Shown: piece after piece, positions 40,175 through 40,813 of the stretch | Numbering within the stretch: the first letter of the stretch is position 1 | How the letters are laid out: each line of letters opens with the position of its first letter | Assembly (NCBI GenBank): GCA_964551975.1 | Contig: CAZKFI010000013.1 | Location: forward strand, 1-40,813 | Length of the DNA: 40,813 nt | Direction: 5' to 3' | Source: REEB426 sp964551975 | Lineage (GTDB): Bacteria; Actinomycetota; Actinomycetes; S36-B12 | Position numbers and translations under genes: made by a program | Notes under the pieces: model-generated | Database searches by the model: none | The model's input: the letters and a program-made list of their open reading frames with translations, nothing else | What the model was told of the DNA's origin: nothing

Positions 40175-40813
40175 GCGCGGAATATTGACCAACTGATGGG
40201 CCCGCTTGCCTCCCGCCAGGTTTCCAGTCCAGCCTTTCAGACGAAGGTAGTTGGACCGAACTCACGAAAGTTTCGAAACCCACAATCATTCGTGGGCGCT
40301 GCCCGGCCGTCAGGTCACACCATCTATCGGCGGCTGGAGCGTCAGGCGAGCATCAGCAGGTACTGATCACCTGAAGTGGCCAATTCTGAGGTCGTGACCA
40401 CGGTGCCGTCGGACACTGACTTCGCCAAAGGGGCCGGCGAACGGATCCAACAGGCTTTTGTCCTGTGTGCATTGGCAGCGGAACTCGATGGTAAAGCTAA
40501 CGCATAATGATCTTTGATCCATGTCGCATCTTTGAGACGCGGGATCGACTGGGGTTGACTACCTCACCATTGGGGCGAGGGCTCATCGCCCACGGCTATG
40601 TTCGACCCTCCGCACACATCACGCGTCGTCTTTGCTGCCATGCGGCGTCGGCCGAGCGCGAGCCAAAGCCTGAGCGTCCAGACCGACTCGCGGAGACCTA
40701 CAACGGAAATACGAAAATATGAATACTGGATCTAGAAGGGTCCCGCAGTCACCATTGAAAAGGCTCGCGTGACAGGCAGCGGAGCGCTACATGAAGGTGA
40801 CGTAGCCGAGCAG
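40175..40813. other. Terminal region without a convincing gene
   Basis: About 640 bp. Two short plus-strand frames are present. One covers about 45 codons and ends with TAA at 40505-40507 (it contains AGERIQQAFVLCALAAELDG). The other starts at the overlapping ATG 40507 (TAATG) and runs 71 codons to 40722. The first looks somewhat protein-like, the second does not, and neither has a ribosome site or known family. A small dyad CCCAC/GTGGG lies near 40280-40300. No tRNA or repeat was seen. Confidence 0.4.

Noticed and set aside
40507..40722. Small frame starting in a TAATG overlap
   Set aside because: No ribosome site, no family, Arg/His-rich shadow-like composition; mentioned only in the region note.
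1..40813. Mobile elements, phage genes, CRISPR arrays or defence systems
   Set aside because: No transposase, integrase, terminal inverted repeat, spacer array or nuclease/defence gene set was seen on either strand.

Overview
The window looks like chromosomal DNA of a high-G+C actinobacterium. G+C is roughly 60% by eye. GTG starts are frequent, stop/start overlaps (ATGA, GTGA) are common, and neighbouring convergent genes often overlap by 30-40 bp. The gene families fit this: a maltokinase-like APH-fold kinase, an AldO-type alditol oxidase, PPOX/F420-type split barrels, LtrA, two soluble P450s and many Ser/Thr/Pro-rich lipoproteins. A run of ten N at 33586-33595 marks a scaffold gap, so this is draft or metagenomic sequence. 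I see no rRNA, tRNA, transposase, integrase, phage gene or CRISPR array. The species cannot be named from the sequence.

Layout. 1-5.8 kb: a PotD/PotB-like ABC importer (minus) diverges from a tight plus-strand operon of TetR regulator, GT1 glycosyltransferase, maltokinase-like sugar kinase and GlmS-like SIS protein. 5.8-7.8 kb: a minus operon of a small DNA polymerase III tau-like protein, exonuclease III (xthA) and a UbiA-type prenyltransferase. 7.8-13 kb: AldO-like oxidase, two split-barrel flavin/F420 proteins, a CurA-like reductase, an M20 peptidase and a GNAT protein, with a 4 x 16-bp tandem repeat at 11038-11101. 13-15.8 kb: a coupled PfkB kinase/class I aldolase pair and a repeat-bearing lipoprotein.

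15.7-28.5 kb is the most distinctive part, a catabolic island. A minus operon (nitrilase, FAH-family hydrolase, flavin reductase, P450, LtrA) diverges from a bicupin gentisate-type dioxygenase followed by the two subunits of an indolepyruvate ferredoxin oxidoreductase (IorA/IorB). A hotdog thioesterase and a coupled kynureninase/kynurenine-formamidase-like pair follow. Together they suggest breakdown of tryptophan or related aromatic compounds: kynurenine to anthranilate, aryl-pyruvates and nitriles to aryl-acetates, and ring cleavage by the bicupin followed by FAH-type hydrolysis. The order and substrates are inferred.

28.5-40.8 kb is mostly cell-envelope and export functions: secreted proteins, an L,D-transpeptidase with an altered active-site motif, RidA, a ZIP metal transporter, a FUSC-type membrane protein, a second P450 followed by an MFS exporter, an S53 (sedolisin) lipoprotein peptidase and two small cysteine-containing lipoproteins. 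Two strong hairpin terminators (34029-34071, 40127-40174) separate units. The last 640 bp hold no convincing gene.

A second possible pathway links the sugar kinase and SIS protein at 3.7-5.8 kb with the PfkB kinase and aldolase at 13-14.8 kb. It would phosphorylate, deaminate or deglycosylate, phosphorylate again and cleave an amino sugar or sugar-amine conjugate. This is a hypothesis, because the two gene pairs lie on opposite strands 8 kb apart.
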